DNA of 51,392 bases, taken from positions 1 to 51,392 of the forward strand of contig JAHDDP010000023.1 of the NCBI GenBank assembly GCA_020629285.1, in the 5' to 3' direction. The DNA comes from Maribacter sp. (GTDB lineage Bacteria > Bacteroidota > Bacteroidia > Flavobacteriales > Flavobacteriaceae). The notes below the pieces were generated by a model. The model saw nothing but the letters and a program-made list of their open reading frames with translations, did no database searches and had not been told where the DNA came from. Below, piece by piece: positions 43,541 to 51,392 of this stretch. The position numbers and the translations under genes are program-made. Each line of letters begins with the position of its first letter. Position 1 is the stretch's first letter.

Positions 43541-44146
43541 GTGTCAATATACCTAAAAGTCAAAGCGGTAGACCGTCTTTTCTACCAATTAGATAAGGAG
43601 TTAGGCTCCTTTCAACAATCTACAGGACTTGCATGTGTAGCCAATTGCGGACTATGTTGTCTAAAACCAGACATTAACGCTACTGCGTTAGAGTTTTTAC
43701 CACTAGCATATCACCTTTTAAAAAATGGCGAAGCTGAAGAATGGTTAGAACAATTGCGCAATGATAGCGACAATAAACTTTGCCCTGTGTTGAATAGAAT
43801 TATTGCCCCAGGTTCGAAAGGCTTTTGCTCTGATTATGCGCACCGCGGACTCATTTGCAGACTGTTTGGATTTTCAGCCATGTTACACAAAAATAATACA
43901 CCTACGTTGGTTACTTGTAAACCTATAAAGGAACAAAAACCAGAGGCCGTTGCTAAAGCTAATGCTCATATTGCTTCAAAAAGCAACTATCCTTTAATTA
44001 GTAACTATTATACTCAGTTACGCTCTATAGATGACTCTTTAGGGACAGAATTGTTCCCTATAAGAATTGCCATTGAGAAAGCTATTCTTGCAGTATTAGG
44101 GTATTACGCATACCGTAAACCACCAAAATATACTAAAGTCGCTTAA
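43541..44146 (+). CDS. YkgJ-family cysteine cluster protein
   Basis: A 201-residue protein of the YkgJ/CxxCxxCC family (zinc- or iron-chelating). The cysteines are in two groups: ACVANCGLCC (C32, C36, C39, C40) and the set C81 (KLCPVL), C96 (GFCSDY) and C106 (LICRLFGFS), as in relatives. It probably binds a metal ion or an iron-sulfur cluster; the biological role is not known. The start is a GTG. An ATG two bases earlier is out of frame and reads only six codons before a stop. It lies 100 bases before a GAF-domain gene on the same strand. It is expected to be cytoplasmic. Confidence 0.88.
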   Translation: MSIYLKVKAVDRLFYQLDKELGSFQQSTGLACVANCGLCCLKPDINATALEFLPLAYHLLKNGEAEEWLEQLRNDSDNKLCPVLNRIIAPGSKGFCSDYAHRGLICRLFGFSAMLHKNNTPTLVTCKPIKEQKPEAVAKANAHIASKSNYPLISNYYTQLRSIDDSLGTELFPIRIAIEKAILAVLGYYAYRKPPKYTKVA

Positions 44147-44246
44147 TACATGTATCTTCAAAAAAGAGATAAAAACGTACCTTTATGCTAAGATAAGTTT
44201 TATACCAAATTAATAATGTTTGGCACCAACTCTAAGAATGATATAA

Positions 44247-44714
44247 ATGAACAACTCCAAAGAATTTATAGCTACAATACATACTGAATTATCAAAGGAT
44301 GCTCCAAATTGGGATAGCCTTTTAAAAATAACTTTAACGTATTTTGACTGTTCTACAGGTACTTTACATTTTTTAGATAAAAACTCTTTGTTACAACTTC
44401 AATCGCAAGTAGGTATCCCTGAGTTTTTGATTCCGAAGTTATCTACTATTCCCGTTGGGAAAGGTATGGCGGGTATTGCTGCAGAACGCAGAAAACCTGT
44501 TGAAATGTGTAATCTACAGACAGATGATTCGGGCGTAGCTAGACCATCGGCAAAAGATACTAAAGTAGAAGGTTCATTAGCCGCACCATTACTATATAAT
44601 GAAAAACTTTACGGCACAATTGGTATCGCTAAACCAGTACCATATGATTTTACGGAAGCTGAGATAAATTTACTTATGGAAATTGGTGAATTGATCAGTA
44701 AAAAATTGAGCTAA
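44247..44714 (+). CDS. Stand-alone GAF-domain protein
   Basis: A 155-residue protein consisting of a single GAF domain, a small-molecule sensor fold. Recognisable parts are STGTLHFLDKNSLLQLQSQVG, the SGI-type segment IPVGKGMAGIAAERRKPVEM, SAKDTKVEGSLAAPLLYNEK and the closing YGTIGIAKPVPYDFTEAEIN. No output domain is fused to it. Relatives include free methionine sulfoxide reductases of the fRMsr type, but the three cysteines needed by those enzymes are not all present (I count C35 and C88 only), so it is more likely a sensor. A strong terminator ends the transcript. Cytoplasmic. Confidence 0.85.
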   Translation: MNNSKEFIATIHTELSKDAPNWDSLLKITLTYFDCSTGTLHFLDKNSLLQLQSQVGIPEFLIPKLSTIPVGKGMAGIAAERRKPVEMCNLQTDDSGVARPSAKDTKVEGSLAAPLLYNEKLYGTIGIAKPVPYDFTEAEINLLMEIGELISKKLS

Positions 44715-44737
44715 GTGATCCACCTTTAAAAATAAAT

Positions 44738-44761
44738 AGCCCGCTATATAGCGGGCTTTTC
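44738..44761. terminator. Bidirectional terminator between GAF and ThuA-fusion genes
   Basis: A perfect 20-bp palindrome made of AGCCCGCTAT and its complement, followed by TTTT, with A-rich sequence on the other side. It lies between converging genes. Confidence 0.9.
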
Positions 44762-44780
44762 AATTTATTTAAATTTGATG

Positions 44781-47700
44781 TTATTTTTCTGTTTTAGCAG
44801 GTATTACAACAGATTTAGAACCTGTTAACGGTATAGTTCCTTCGGCACCTGCATCGGTATAACTGGCAGTCAATACCAACATATTACCCGGTGCAGAAGA
44901 CGCTGCTGTAATTGTTCCCTTAGCCGGTAACGATTTTACTTTTTTATCATTTCCATTTAACGAAAGAATATACAATGCAATCTGTCTAGATTCATCTGAT
45001 GTAACATTAGGATGTGCTGGCATAGTTACCTCGCCCCAAATTCCGGTGCCACCAGTAACAATTTTACCTTGTATGTAGGCCAATGCATCACGGCGCTCTT
45101 TGTACTTCGCCGCAACATCTTTGTAATTCGGACCTATAGAAGCTTCTGCCTCTTTATGACATGTTTTACAATCCATTGCCTGCGTTAACGCTTTTCCTGT
45201 AACTGCTGCAGAAACTTGTTGGTGACCCATATTCATGGCGACCTTATCCATCCCTTCTAAATAATCAACACTTACAAAAATATTGCTTGGGTCGATTTCA
45301 GTGCCATCAGCATCCGTTACCGAAATATTATAGGCAATTTTCTGGCCTGGCAAGTAAAAAGCCGGTGCACTGTCACCTAATGAGATGTCAACTTCTGGTC
45401 TTGAGTTACCAGCAACGATACTAGTACTTTCGCTGATTGCCTCTTCTCCTTTATCATCTGCAACGGTAACTTTTAATTTATACACGCCGGCATCTGTATA
45501 CGTATAACTAATATTTGCCTCTGTAGTTTCTTTGGTATCGCCATTACCAAAATCCCATACATATTTTATGGCATCATCTTCACGATCACTTGCTTCTATA
45601 GTAGCAGAAACGGTCAACGGAGTTTTTCCCGCTGTTTTGCTAACGGTTACTTCATTGATCAACGGTGGTCTATTACCTCCGTTAAATTCAATATATCCTA
45701 AAGAAGAATTGGCATTTTGAGAAAACCAACCACTACCGTATTCCAATAGATATATTTTACCATTCGGACCAACTTCCATATCAATTAAACTATTAACCTT
45801 AACCTCAGGAGCAAAAGGTTCCATTTTACTGAAATCTCCATTTTCATCTAAATGAACGGCAAAAATCCAACCTCGCATCCAATCATAGATAATTACCTTT
45901 CCGTCATAATAACTCGGTAGTTTTTCATCACCTTGGTACATATCTGAGTAGTAGGTAGGTCCTGCCATTGCATTTCTACCTCCTGTAGCTGTTTGCGGAA
46001 AATCTTGTGTATTTGCATATGGATAGTACACATAAGCAGGCATTGCAGGTGGCAATTCTGTTAACCCTGTATTGTTACGAGAAGTATTCATAGGCTTTGC
46101 AGGATCATATTCCGGTCCGCTTTCACCTGTTTCATAATTATACTCGTTATAGGCGTAATTGTCTCCAATAAATAGCGGCCAACCGAAATTACCAGCTTTT
46201 TTAGCTTGGTTCATTTCATCGTATCCTCTAGGTCCCCTAATTCCTAATTTATCCTTTCCTGCATCTGGCCCTACATCTCCCCAATAAACATATCCTTTTT
46301 TCATATCTACGGATATTCTATAAGGATTTCTATGACCCATAGTATAAATCTCTGGTCTCGTTTTCTCTGTACCTACTGGGAATAAGTTTCCTTCAGGTAT
46401 GTCATACGTACCATCTTCTTTAACCTTAATTCTAAGTATTTTACCACGTAAGTCATTTGTATTACCTGAAGAACGACGTGCATCGTACTGTTCATGCCCA
46501 GGAATATCGTTCATTGGACCATATCCATTATGTACATACTTTACGCCTTTTTCATTAAAAGGCGTAGTATTATCACCCGTAGATAGGTATAATAACCCAT
46601 CTGGTCCGAATGCGATGGAGCCCCCGGTATGACAGCAAATTTCTCTCTGACTCTCAACATCCATTATAACTTGTTCAGACGCTTCATCAAACTTTCCATT
46701 TTCAAATTTAAATCTAGACAAACGGTTTACCCATTCATCACCTGTTGGGGAATAATATAAGTAGATCCAATGGTTATTCGCATAATCCGGATCTTTTTGC
46801 AAACCCATTAATCCTTCTTCTGCATTAACGCCTGGTGTATTTAAAGTTTTGCTATAGACATCTAACTTTAATACTTCACTTAGCTCTTTTGTTTCATCAT
46901 TGTATAGTATTACTTCTCCCCTACGCTGAGCCAAAAGTACATCTCCGTTAGGTAAAACCGTCATTTCTGTAGGTTCAAAAAACTGACCTTCGCTCAAAGT
47001 TACTTTTGCAAAACGATCTGCATCCGGTGGTATTTGAGAGGTCGCTTTAGAATAGTCTAATTCCAAATTTTCACCAATTGCATATTGAATTCCGCCCAAA
47101 AGATGCTTTAAAAATAAATCTTCAGAAAAGCTGCCATCGGCATGACCGCCACCTGTGTAGAATGCACGACCGCCATCAAAATCATGGTACCAAGCAATGG
47201 GATGAAAATCTCCATTTTGCCCACCCTCATAAGAAGACTCGTCTAAAGTCATTAATACATTTACATCTGGATTGATGTTTTTATAGTTATATAATTCATC
47301 TGTTCTTGTCCACACAGAGTCGGTAAAAAACTGTGTAGCTTTAAAGTTCTTGTCTTTAATAATGAAATCAGCCTTTGGCATTCCCTTTGGGTGGCTCAAA
47401 AATTGTGCTCCTGCTAAATCATTATACCAACCCCAATCATACTCGGTATCTGCCGCGGCATGCACACCTACATAACCACCACCAGCTTGTATGTAGCGCT
47501 CAAAAACTGCTTCTTGGTATTGATCTAAAACATTACCTGTTGTACTTAAAAAGATTACCGCAGCATATTTTTTTAGATTATCATCTGTAAACAGTGCTGC
47601 ATTTTTAGTGGTGTCAACGGCAAATCCGTTTTCGGTTCCCAGCTTTTGAATGGCTGTAACACCAGCAGGTATCGATTTGTGTTCAAATCCCATAGTTTTT

Positions 47701-47801
47701 GAGAATATCAATACCTTGGGTTTTCCTTCTCTTTTATTGCCACCGCAAGAGACAATAATAAGCGCAAAGCCTAAAAGCAGCGCATTGAAGATTTTTTTCA
47801 T
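44781..47801 (-). CDS. ThuA / sugar dehydrogenase / PKD / cytochrome c multidomain lipoprotein
   Basis: A 1006-residue lipoprotein (signal ending ALIIVSCGG, Cys19). Domains in order: a ThuA-like glutamine-amidotransferase-fold domain (about 28-245; VLIFSKTMGFEHKSI, GGYVGVHAAADTEYDW); a glucose/sorbosone dehydrogenase-type propeller (about 260-700; EPTEMTVLPNGDVLLAQRRG, CHTGGSIAFGPDGLLYLSTG); a PKD domain (about 740-810; ISYTYTDAGVYKLKVTVADD); and a cytochrome c domain with haem motif CKTCH (C878, C881, H882) and a later TMPAHP methionine. A short C-terminal tail resembles the start of a further domain found in longer relatives. It probably oxidises sugars or a sugar-derived compound outside the cytoplasm, passing electrons to the haem. 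It is a single gene. Confidence 0.9.
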   Translation of the reverse strand: MKKIFNALLLGFALIIVSCGGNKREGKPKVLIFSKTMGFEHKSIPAGVTAIQKLGTENGFAVDTTKNAALFTDDNLKKYAAVIFLSTTGNVLDQYQEAVFERYIQAGGGYVGVHAAADTEYDWGWYNDLAGAQFLSHPKGMPKADFIIKDKNFKATQFFTDSVWTRTDELYNYKNINPDVNVLMTLDESSYEGGQNGDFHPIAWYHDFDGGRAFYTGGGHADGSFSEDLFLKHLLGGIQYAIGENLELDYSKATSQIPPDADRFAKVTLSEGQFFEPTEMTVLPNGDVLLAQRRGEVILYNDETKELSEVLKLDVYSKTLNTPGVNAEEGLMGLQKDPDYANNHWIYLYYSPTGDEWVNRLSRFKFENGKFDEASEQVIMDVESQREICCHTGGSIAFGPDGLLYLSTGDNTTPFNEKGVKYVHNGYGPMNDIPGHEQYDARRSSGNTNDLRGKILRIKVKEDGTYDIPEGNLFPVGTEKTRPEIYTMGHRNPYRISVDMKKGYVYWGDVGPDAGKDKLGIRGPRGYDEMNQAKKAGNFGWPLFIGDNYAYNEYNYETGESGPEYDPAKPMNTSRNNTGLTELPPAMPAYVYYPYANTQDFPQTATGGRNAMAGPTYYSDMYQGDEKLPSYYDGKVIIYDWMRGWIFAVHLDENGDFSKMEPFAPEVKVNSLIDMEVGPNGKIYLLEYGSGWFSQNANSSLGYIEFNGGNRPPLINEVTVSKTAGKTPLTVSATIEASDREDDAIKYVWDFGNGDTKETTEANISYTYTDAGVYKLKVTVADDKGEEAISESTSIVAGNSRPEVDISLGDSAPAFYLPGQKIAYNISVTDADGTEIDPSNIFVSVDYLEGMDKVAMNMGHQQVSAAVTGKALTQAMDCKTCHKEAEASIGPNYKDVAAKYKERRDALAYIQGKIVTGGTGIWGEVTMPAHPNVTSDESRQIALYILSLNGNDKKVKSLPAKGTITAASSAPGNMLVLTASYTDAGAEGTIPLTGSKSVVIPAKTEK

Positions 47802-47922
47802 ACGTTAGTTGTTGTTAAGTTGAGTATAATATTGCTAAAAATAGGGCGAGTTACTTTATTTACCAATACTTTATTTTAATCATTGTACTTTTATGATACA
47901 TTATTAACCATATGGTACTATT

Positions 47923-48519
47923 ATGCTAAAAATACCGGAGCTGTATTTTAAAAATGACATTGAATTTAAGGATTGGTTGCACAATAATCATACGGAGCAT
48001 ACAGGTGTTCATCTCATTTTTTACTCCGTTGCCCATGAAAATGAAAGTATGCGTTGGGAAGAAGCTGTACGGGTTGCATTATGTTATGGCTGGATCGATA
48101 GTACGGTCAAAAGTTTAGGCAATGGCAAAAGGCGGCAATATTTCTGTCCTAGAAAACCTAAAAGTGTATGGAGCAAGGTAAACAAAGATCATATCAAAGA
48201 ATTGAAATCTAGCGGACTAATGCATGCAGCAGGACTAGCATCTATAAAGGTTGCCAAAACCAACGGGTCTTGGTCTTCTTTAGATGATGTAGAGAACGGT
48301 GTTATTCCCAAAGAGCTACAAATGGCATTTGATAAAAACCCTAAAGCTTTTACCAACTTCAAAAACTTTACACGAAGCCAACGTAAAAGCTACCTCTATT
48401 GGTTAAACCAAGCAAAGCGCGAAGAAACAAGAAACAAAAGAATTGCGGGAATCATTCAACACGCCACTGAAAATATTAAATACCGAGATGGTGGCGGTTG
48501 GCAATCTGCTAAAAAATAA
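47923..48519 (+). CDS. YdeI/OmpD-associated family protein
   Basis: A 198-residue protein of the YdeI/OmpD-associated family (sometimes called bacteriocin-protection proteins). Typical segments are HTGVHLIFYSVAHENESMRW-like, EAVRVALCYGWIDSTVKSLG (about 41-60), YFCPRKPKSVWSKVNKDHI and, near the end, FTNFKNFTRSQRKSYLYWL followed by KREETRNKRIAGIIQHATEN. The family is cytoplasmic and its biochemical role is not established. No signal peptide or membrane helix is seen. It stands alone, divergent from the ThuA-fusion gene and 142 bases before the amidohydrolase pair. The ATG start gives the usual short N terminus before the conserved region. Confidence 0.88.
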   Translation: MLKIPELYFKNDIEFKDWLHNNHTEHTGVHLIFYSVAHENESMRWEEAVRVALCYGWIDSTVKSLGNGKRRQYFCPRKPKSVWSKVNKDHIKELKSSGLMHAAGLASIKVAKTNGSWSSLDDVENGVIPKELQMAFDKNPKAFTNFKNFTRSQRKSYLYWLNQAKREETRNKRIAGIIQHATENIKYRDGGGWQSAKK

Positions 48520-48661
48520 AAATTATTGGTCTTTTACTATTACATTATAAAAAGACCATACGTTCGTTATCAATGCAATAATTCAATTTGGATAATAAGA
48601 CATAATCCAAAATTTACCACATATTCTTTTTACCTTCCCTTTACTAAACTACCATACTACT

Positions 48662-50086
48662 ATGAGATTATCGAATATGATGAAAGTGCTTGCTTTCTCA
48701 TTACTAATAGCATTTACCAGTTGTAAAGAGAAGCAAACCGTAACATATGATATTGTAATAAAAAATGGAAATCTTATAGACCTGGAAGATGGTTCTATAT
48801 CTATTTCCAATATTCTGATTAATGACAACAGAATAACCAAAATCAGTACTGATACTAGTTTAACTAATATTTTGGCAAAGACTACTATTGATGCTACAGG
48901 TAAATTTATAGTACCAGGCTTTTGGGATAATCACACTCATTTTAGAGGTGGAGATTCTTTAATCAATGCAAATAAAAACTTCTTAAAGCTCTTTATGGCA
49001 AATGGCATTACAACAGTTCGTGATGCCGGTGGTGATCTTACCTCATCTGTTTTAGAATGGCGAAGGGCTATTGCGAACAATGAATTGGTAGGACCTACCA
49101 TTTTTACATCGGGACCAAAAATTGATGGACCAGGAGGTACTTGGGCTGGCTCATTAGAAGTTGATACTGATGAAACTATTACTAAAGCATTAGATTCTTT
49201 GCAATCTATACCTTCTGATTTCGTAAAGATTTATGATAGCCGTATTTCTGGTGAAGATTATTTAAAGGTGATACAAGAAGCCGAAAAACGAAATTTAATT
49301 ACATCGGGACACATGCCCTTTACAGTGAAGCTTGACGCTACTATTGATGCAGGTATTGATGCTGTTGAACATTTATATTACATTATGAAAGGATGTTCTA
49401 ACATTGAAAAAGAAATCACCCAAAAACTGATAGCTAAAGAAATAGGGTTTTGGGATGCCATGCCCCTACTCCAATCTTCATTTTCTGACTCGACCGCTTT
49501 AAAAACATTCGAGCAGTTAAAATCGAATGACGTTTTTGTGGTACCTACATTGCACATTGGTGGGGTACTTAGCTATTTAGATGAAGTTGACCACAGCAAA
49601 GACAACTATTTGAAATATATGAGCGACGGAATTCAGCAAACCTACCAAGGTAGAATTGACCGTGTAAAAAATGCAACAGATAAACAAGTTGCCGATAGAA
49701 AAGCTTTGGACCAATTCTTTGGCAAACTTGCATTAAAATTAAACGAAAACGGAGTATCTCTTTTGGCAGGTTCCGATAGTGGTGCTTACAATAGTTACAC
49801 CTACCCTGGTATTTCATTACATAAAGAAATGGAAGCTTTGGTAGCTACAGGAATTTCTCCACTAGATGCGCTTAAATCTTCTGCATATAACGGTGCTAAG
49901 TTTTTAAAGCAAGATGCTGATTATGGAACTATTTCTGAAGGTAAAATTGCTGATATTGTTTTACTCAACAGCAATCCTTTAGAAGATATTAAAAGCACCA
50001 AAGACATCTTTATGGTTCTTTCTAATGGAAATCAACATTCAAAAACCGACTTAGATAATTTATTGACCTCTGCAATTGCCAACTAA
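48662..50086 (+). CDS. Secreted amidohydrolase-family lipoprotein (copy 1)
   Basis: A 474-residue amidohydrolase superfamily member with a lipoprotein signal (VLAFSLLIAFTSC, Cys21). Metal-site features of the imidazolonepropionase/prolidase-like branch are present: GFWDNHTHFRGG (HxH), DFVKIYDSR (carboxylated-lysine site), ITSGHMPFTVK, AVEHLYYIMK and LLAGSDSGAYN (late Asp). The C terminus YGTISEGKIADIVLLNSNPL is the usual composite-domain end. It would hydrolyse an amide or peptide-like bond in the periplasm or at the surface. Its last 11 bases lie beyond an in-frame TTG of the next gene, but the true next ATG is 14 bases after its stop. The neighbour is a second, related hydrolase, so the two are likely a cotranscribed pair. 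Confidence 0.9.
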   Translation: MRLSNMMKVLAFSLLIAFTSCKEKQTVTYDIVIKNGNLIDLEDGSISISNILINDNRITKISTDTSLTNILAKTTIDATGKFIVPGFWDNHTHFRGGDSLINANKNFLKLFMANGITTVRDAGGDLTSSVLEWRRAIANNELVGPTIFTSGPKIDGPGGTWAGSLEVDTDETITKALDSLQSIPSDFVKIYDSRISGEDYLKVIQEAEKRNLITSGHMPFTVKLDATIDAGIDAVEHLYYIMKGCSNIEKEITQKLIAKEIGFWDAMPLLQSSFSDSTALKTFEQLKSNDVFVVPTLHIGGVLSYLDEVDHSKDNYLKYMSDGIQQTYQGRIDRVKNATDKQVADRKALDQFFGKLALKLNENGVSLLAGSDSGAYNSYTYPGISLHKEMEALVATGISPLDALKSSAYNGAKFLKQDADYGTISEGKIADIVLLNSNPLEDIKSTKDIFMVLSNGNQHSKTDLDNLLTSAIAN

Positions 50087-50099
50087 ATTCAACTCCATT

Positions 50100-51344
50100 A
50101 TGAAATCATTTTTATTTATTTTTATTTTCTCTTCATATATCTGTTTTGCTCAAACACTCTTAAAACCAGACCGCATATTCGACGGTACCGAAATGCACAA
50201 TGATTGGGTTGTTTTAGTGGAAGGAAATCAAATTACATATGCAGGTAGTATGAACGGAATTTCCCTACCGAACAATACCACAGAAATAGATTTGACTGGC
50301 AGTACTTTAATGCCTGGAATTATTGAAGGTCACTCCCATGTTTTATTACACCCATACAATGAAACCGATTGGAATGATCAGGTACTAAAAGAATCGCCTG
50401 TTGAACGTGCAGTTAGAGGTACTGTTCATGTAAAGAATTCTTTAATGGCCGGTGTAATCACTATGCGGGATTTGGGTGCGGAAGGTGCCGGTTATACTGA
50501 TGTATATTTGAAGAAAACTATTGATAAGGGAATTATTGACGGACCACGTTTACTGGTTGCCGGACCTGCAATTGTAGCTACAGGAGCATACGGACCAAAA
50601 GGATTTCACGACGGTGTAACTGTGCCCTTAGGTGCCGAAGCTGCAAGTGGCGTTGATCAGTGTATTGAAACCGTTCGTAGACAAATGGGAAACGGTGCCG
50701 ATTTAATAAAAATATATGCCGATTATCGCTGGACTCCCGGTGCCGATTCTAAAGCGACATTTTTACAGGAAGAAATCAATGCTATGGTTGCGACCGCTAC
50801 TACAGCAGGTAAATATGTAGTTGCACATGCCGGTACACCAGAAGGTATGAAAAGAGCTATTCTTGGTGGCGTGGAAACCATTGAACACGGTGACGGAGGA
50901 ACTATGGAGATTTTTAAAATGATGAAAGAAAAAGGAATTGGCTTGTGCCCTACTCTAGCCGCAGGCGATGCCATAACACAATACCGAGGATGGAACAAAG
51001 GAACCGACCCAGAACCTGAGCGTATTCAACAGAAACGCAAGTCCTTTAAAATGGCGCTGGATTCTGGTGTACAAATTGTATTTGGTGGTGATGTAGGTGT
51101 TTTTACGCACGGAGAAAATTATCGTGAAATGGAATTGATGGTAGATTACGGAATGAAGCCTTTAGCTGTATTAAAATCTGCTACCTCTGGTAATGCCAGT
51201 ATGTTTCATTTAGACCAATTAGGAAGCCTTAAAGAAGGGTTTTTAGCTGATATTATTGCAGTAAAAGGGAATCCGATAGAGGATATCTCTTCTGTGAAAA
51301 ATGTATCTTTTGTAATGAAAGATGGGGTAATTTATAAGGAGTAG
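50100..51344 (+). CDS. Secreted amidohydrolase-family protein (copy 2)
   Basis: A 414-residue amidohydrolase with a signal peptide (MKSFLFIFIFSSYICFA, then QTLLKPDRIFDGTEM). I place the start at the ATG at 50100; a TTG at 50076 is in frame but overlaps the upstream gene and would spoil the signal. Metal-site motifs: GIIEGHSHVLLHPYN (HxH), ADLIKIYADYR (lysine), VVAHAGTPEGM, GVETIEHGDGG and IVFGGDVGVFTHG (late Asp). It is of the same branch as its upstream neighbour but clearly diverged in sequence. The stop codon is immediately followed by a 7-bp tandem repeat that runs off the window. Likely periplasmic peptidase or lactamase-type activity; the substrate is unknown. Confidence 0.9.
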   Translation: MKSFLFIFIFSSYICFAQTLLKPDRIFDGTEMHNDWVVLVEGNQITYAGSMNGISLPNNTTEIDLTGSTLMPGIIEGHSHVLLHPYNETDWNDQVLKESPVERAVRGTVHVKNSLMAGVITMRDLGAEGAGYTDVYLKKTIDKGIIDGPRLLVAGPAIVATGAYGPKGFHDGVTVPLGAEAASGVDQCIETVRRQMGNGADLIKIYADYRWTPGADSKATFLQEEINAMVATATTAGKYVVAHAGTPEGMKRAILGGVETIEHGDGGTMEIFKMMKEKGIGLCPTLAAGDAITQYRGWNKGTDPEPERIQQKRKSFKMALDSGVQIVFGGDVGVFTHGENYREMELMVDYGMKPLAVLKSATSGNASMFHLDQLGSLKEGFLADIIAVKGNPIEDISSVKNVSFVMKDGVIYKE

Positions 51345-51392
51345 TTGTTGGTTGTTGGTTGTTGGTTGTTGGTTGTTGGTTGTTGGTTGTTG
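51345..51392. repeat. 7-bp tandem repeat array, cut by window end
   Basis: Nearly seven uninterrupted copies of TTGTTGG begin directly after the TAG stop of the last gene and continue to the final base, so the full length is unknown. Confidence 0.95.

Noticed and set aside
34182..47801. Functional link between the trehalose genes and the ThuA domain protein
   Set aside because: ThuA folds occur in many unrelated fusions, the genes are 8 kb apart on different strands, and nothing else ties them together.
50076..50099. TTG start for the second amidohydrolase
   Set aside because: It overlaps the upstream gene and adds charged residues before a good signal peptide; the ATG at 50100 is better.
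1..51392. CRISPR array, tRNA or rRNA genes, insertion sequences, prophage or defence system
   Set aside because: I saw no spaced direct repeats, cloverleaf-like segments, transposase, integrase, nuclease or toxin-antitoxin genes in the window.

Overview
The window looks like chromosomal DNA of a marine-type member of the Flavobacteriaceae (Bacteroidota), possibly close to Maribacter or Zobellia; the genus is only a guess. Reasons: AT-rich sequence, a protein with a type IX secretion (T9SS) C-terminal sorting domain, many lipoproteins with short Cys lipoboxes, Bacteroidota-typical families (DUF4199, GlmU-family protein, DUF2914), weak Shine-Dalgarno signals, and many -7 promoter boxes of the Bacteroidota form TAnnTTTG. 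No tRNA, rRNA, CRISPR array, prophage, transposase or integrase was seen. Almost all of the sequence is ordinary, well-packed core or accessory metabolism.

Layout. 1-3.4 kb: small GNAT protein, MtaB tRNA methylthiotransferase, GlmU-family protein, zinc-free ribosomal protein L31. 3.5-8.7 kb: a same-strand envelope or sugar run (DUF4199 membrane protein, GT2 glycosyltransferase, phosphosugar mutase, MsbA-like ABC exporter). 8.7-12 kb: a lipoprotein divergent from an ECF sigma factor module (sigma factor, membrane protein with a duplicated motif, secreted helical protein), then a propeller lipoprotein. 12-20 kb: RsmB-like methyltransferase, M20 amidohydrolase, HxlR regulator with an unusual tail, and full-length PurL. 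19.8-22.4 kb: large T9SS cargo protein.

22.6-30.8 kb is a fatty-acid degradation region: acyl-CoA ligase, then a MarR regulator behind a perfect 28-bp palindrome, followed by a fused hydroxyacyl-CoA dehydrogenase/enoyl-CoA hydratase, a thiolase and an acyl-CoA dehydrogenase. Together these cover activation and all beta-oxidation steps. 30.8-36.4 kb: a PLP decarboxylase, a GH15 hydrolase and, divergent from the latter, a fused trehalose-phosphate synthase/phosphatase. 36.4-42.2 kb: a co-directional run with a propeller-SnoaL-SnoaL protein, an MFS transporter with a TTG start, and secreted M28 and M1 peptidases, which would fit peptide scavenging.

42.3-51.4 kb: DUF2914 membrane protein, YkgJ cysteine-cluster protein, GAF protein, a large ThuA/sugar dehydrogenase/PKD/cytochrome c lipoprotein, a YdeI-family protein and two consecutive secreted amidohydrolases. 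The window ends inside a 7-bp tandem repeat. Most transcription units end in clear hairpins that often serve both strands. I found no convincing wholly new multi-gene system; the best leads are the MarR palindrome, the HxlR tail, the sigma-factor module and the propeller-SnoaL fusion.
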